From DATNPX01 sp036702975 (lineage in GTDB: Bacteria > Cyanobacteriota > Vampirovibrionia > Obscuribacterales > Obscuribacteraceae), in assembly GCA_036702975.1 (NCBI GenBank), contig DATNPX010000043.1, positions 62,001 through 126,000 of the forward strand: DNA of 64,000 bases. The letters run 5' to 3'. Under the pieces are notes generated by a model. It saw nothing but the letters and a program-made list of their open reading frames with translations. It searched no databases and had not been told where the DNA came from. The position numbers and the translations under genes are program-made. Below are positions 63,998-64,000 of this stretch, in pieces (the first letter of the stretch is position 1; every line of letters starts with the position of its first letter).

Positions 63998-64000
63998 GTA

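Overview
The window looks like chromosomal DNA from a Gram-negative-type (outer-membrane-bearing) bacterium of moderate GC. It encodes two complete tripartite efflux systems with TolC-type outer-membrane channels, many Sec-exported or lipobox-bearing proteins, several TPR proteins and three Hanks-type Ser/Thr kinases. A KaiB-like protein next to a PAS histidine kinase, no photosynthesis genes in view, and an abundance of large secreted proteins of unknown function would fit a non-photosynthetic relative of cyanobacteria (Melainabacteria/Obscuribacterales type). That placement is inference only: there is no rRNA or other phylogenetic marker here. No tRNA, rRNA, CRISPR array, phage module or insertion sequence was recognised.

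Layout. 1-7.4 kb: the tail of an unknown gene, an exported acetamidase/formamidase-family protein, an 802-base gap with a perfect 18-bp hairpin, a 1024-residue exported protein with a small membrane partner, and a TetR gene broken by three frameshifts. 7.4-13.6 kb: exported and membrane proteins of unknown function, a His-rich SGNH hydrolase, a PPC/DUF296 protein, a gene-poor kilobase, then a PMT-type glycosyltransferase. 13.6-18.5 kb: a TPR lipoprotein, two overlapping membrane-anchored kinases and a GT2 glycosyltransferase. 18.7-20.6 kb: an exported alpha/beta hydrolase and a NemR-like TetR regulator behind two near-identical promoter/operator modules. 20.7-28.9 kb: asnB with a second PMT-type glycosyltransferase, a tandem MshEN-like protein and small or exported unknowns. 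29-33.5 kb: an MFS transporter converging on a three-gene type III polyketide cluster (methyltransferase, FAD oxidoreductase, PKS).

33.6-38 kb: a TPR protein, a membrane-anchored Clp-N-like protein and a kinase with a leucine-rich-repeat ectodomain. 38.2-46.7 kb: a TetR repressor divergent from a five-gene efflux unit (HlyD adaptor, double-ATPase, two ABC-2 permeases, TolC), with an 18-bp palindromic operator between them. 46.7-53.7 kb: a CAP/SCP protein and an RND efflux operon (TolC, adaptor, pump; 4-base overlaps). 54-64 kb: KaiB-like protein and histidine kinase, a matrixin-like metalloprotease with TPRs, a GH18-like glycosidase, a TPR protein, a trypsin-fold protein with an altered triad, and a VIT/vWA membrane protein running to the window edge.

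Themes are envelope export and efflux, kinase signalling, envelope glycosylation and a probable polyketide lipid/quinone pathway. The strongest leads are the type III PKS cluster, the KaiB/kinase pair without KaiC in view, the duplicated TetR promoter module, and signalling-domain proteins that lack their usual enzymatic partner.
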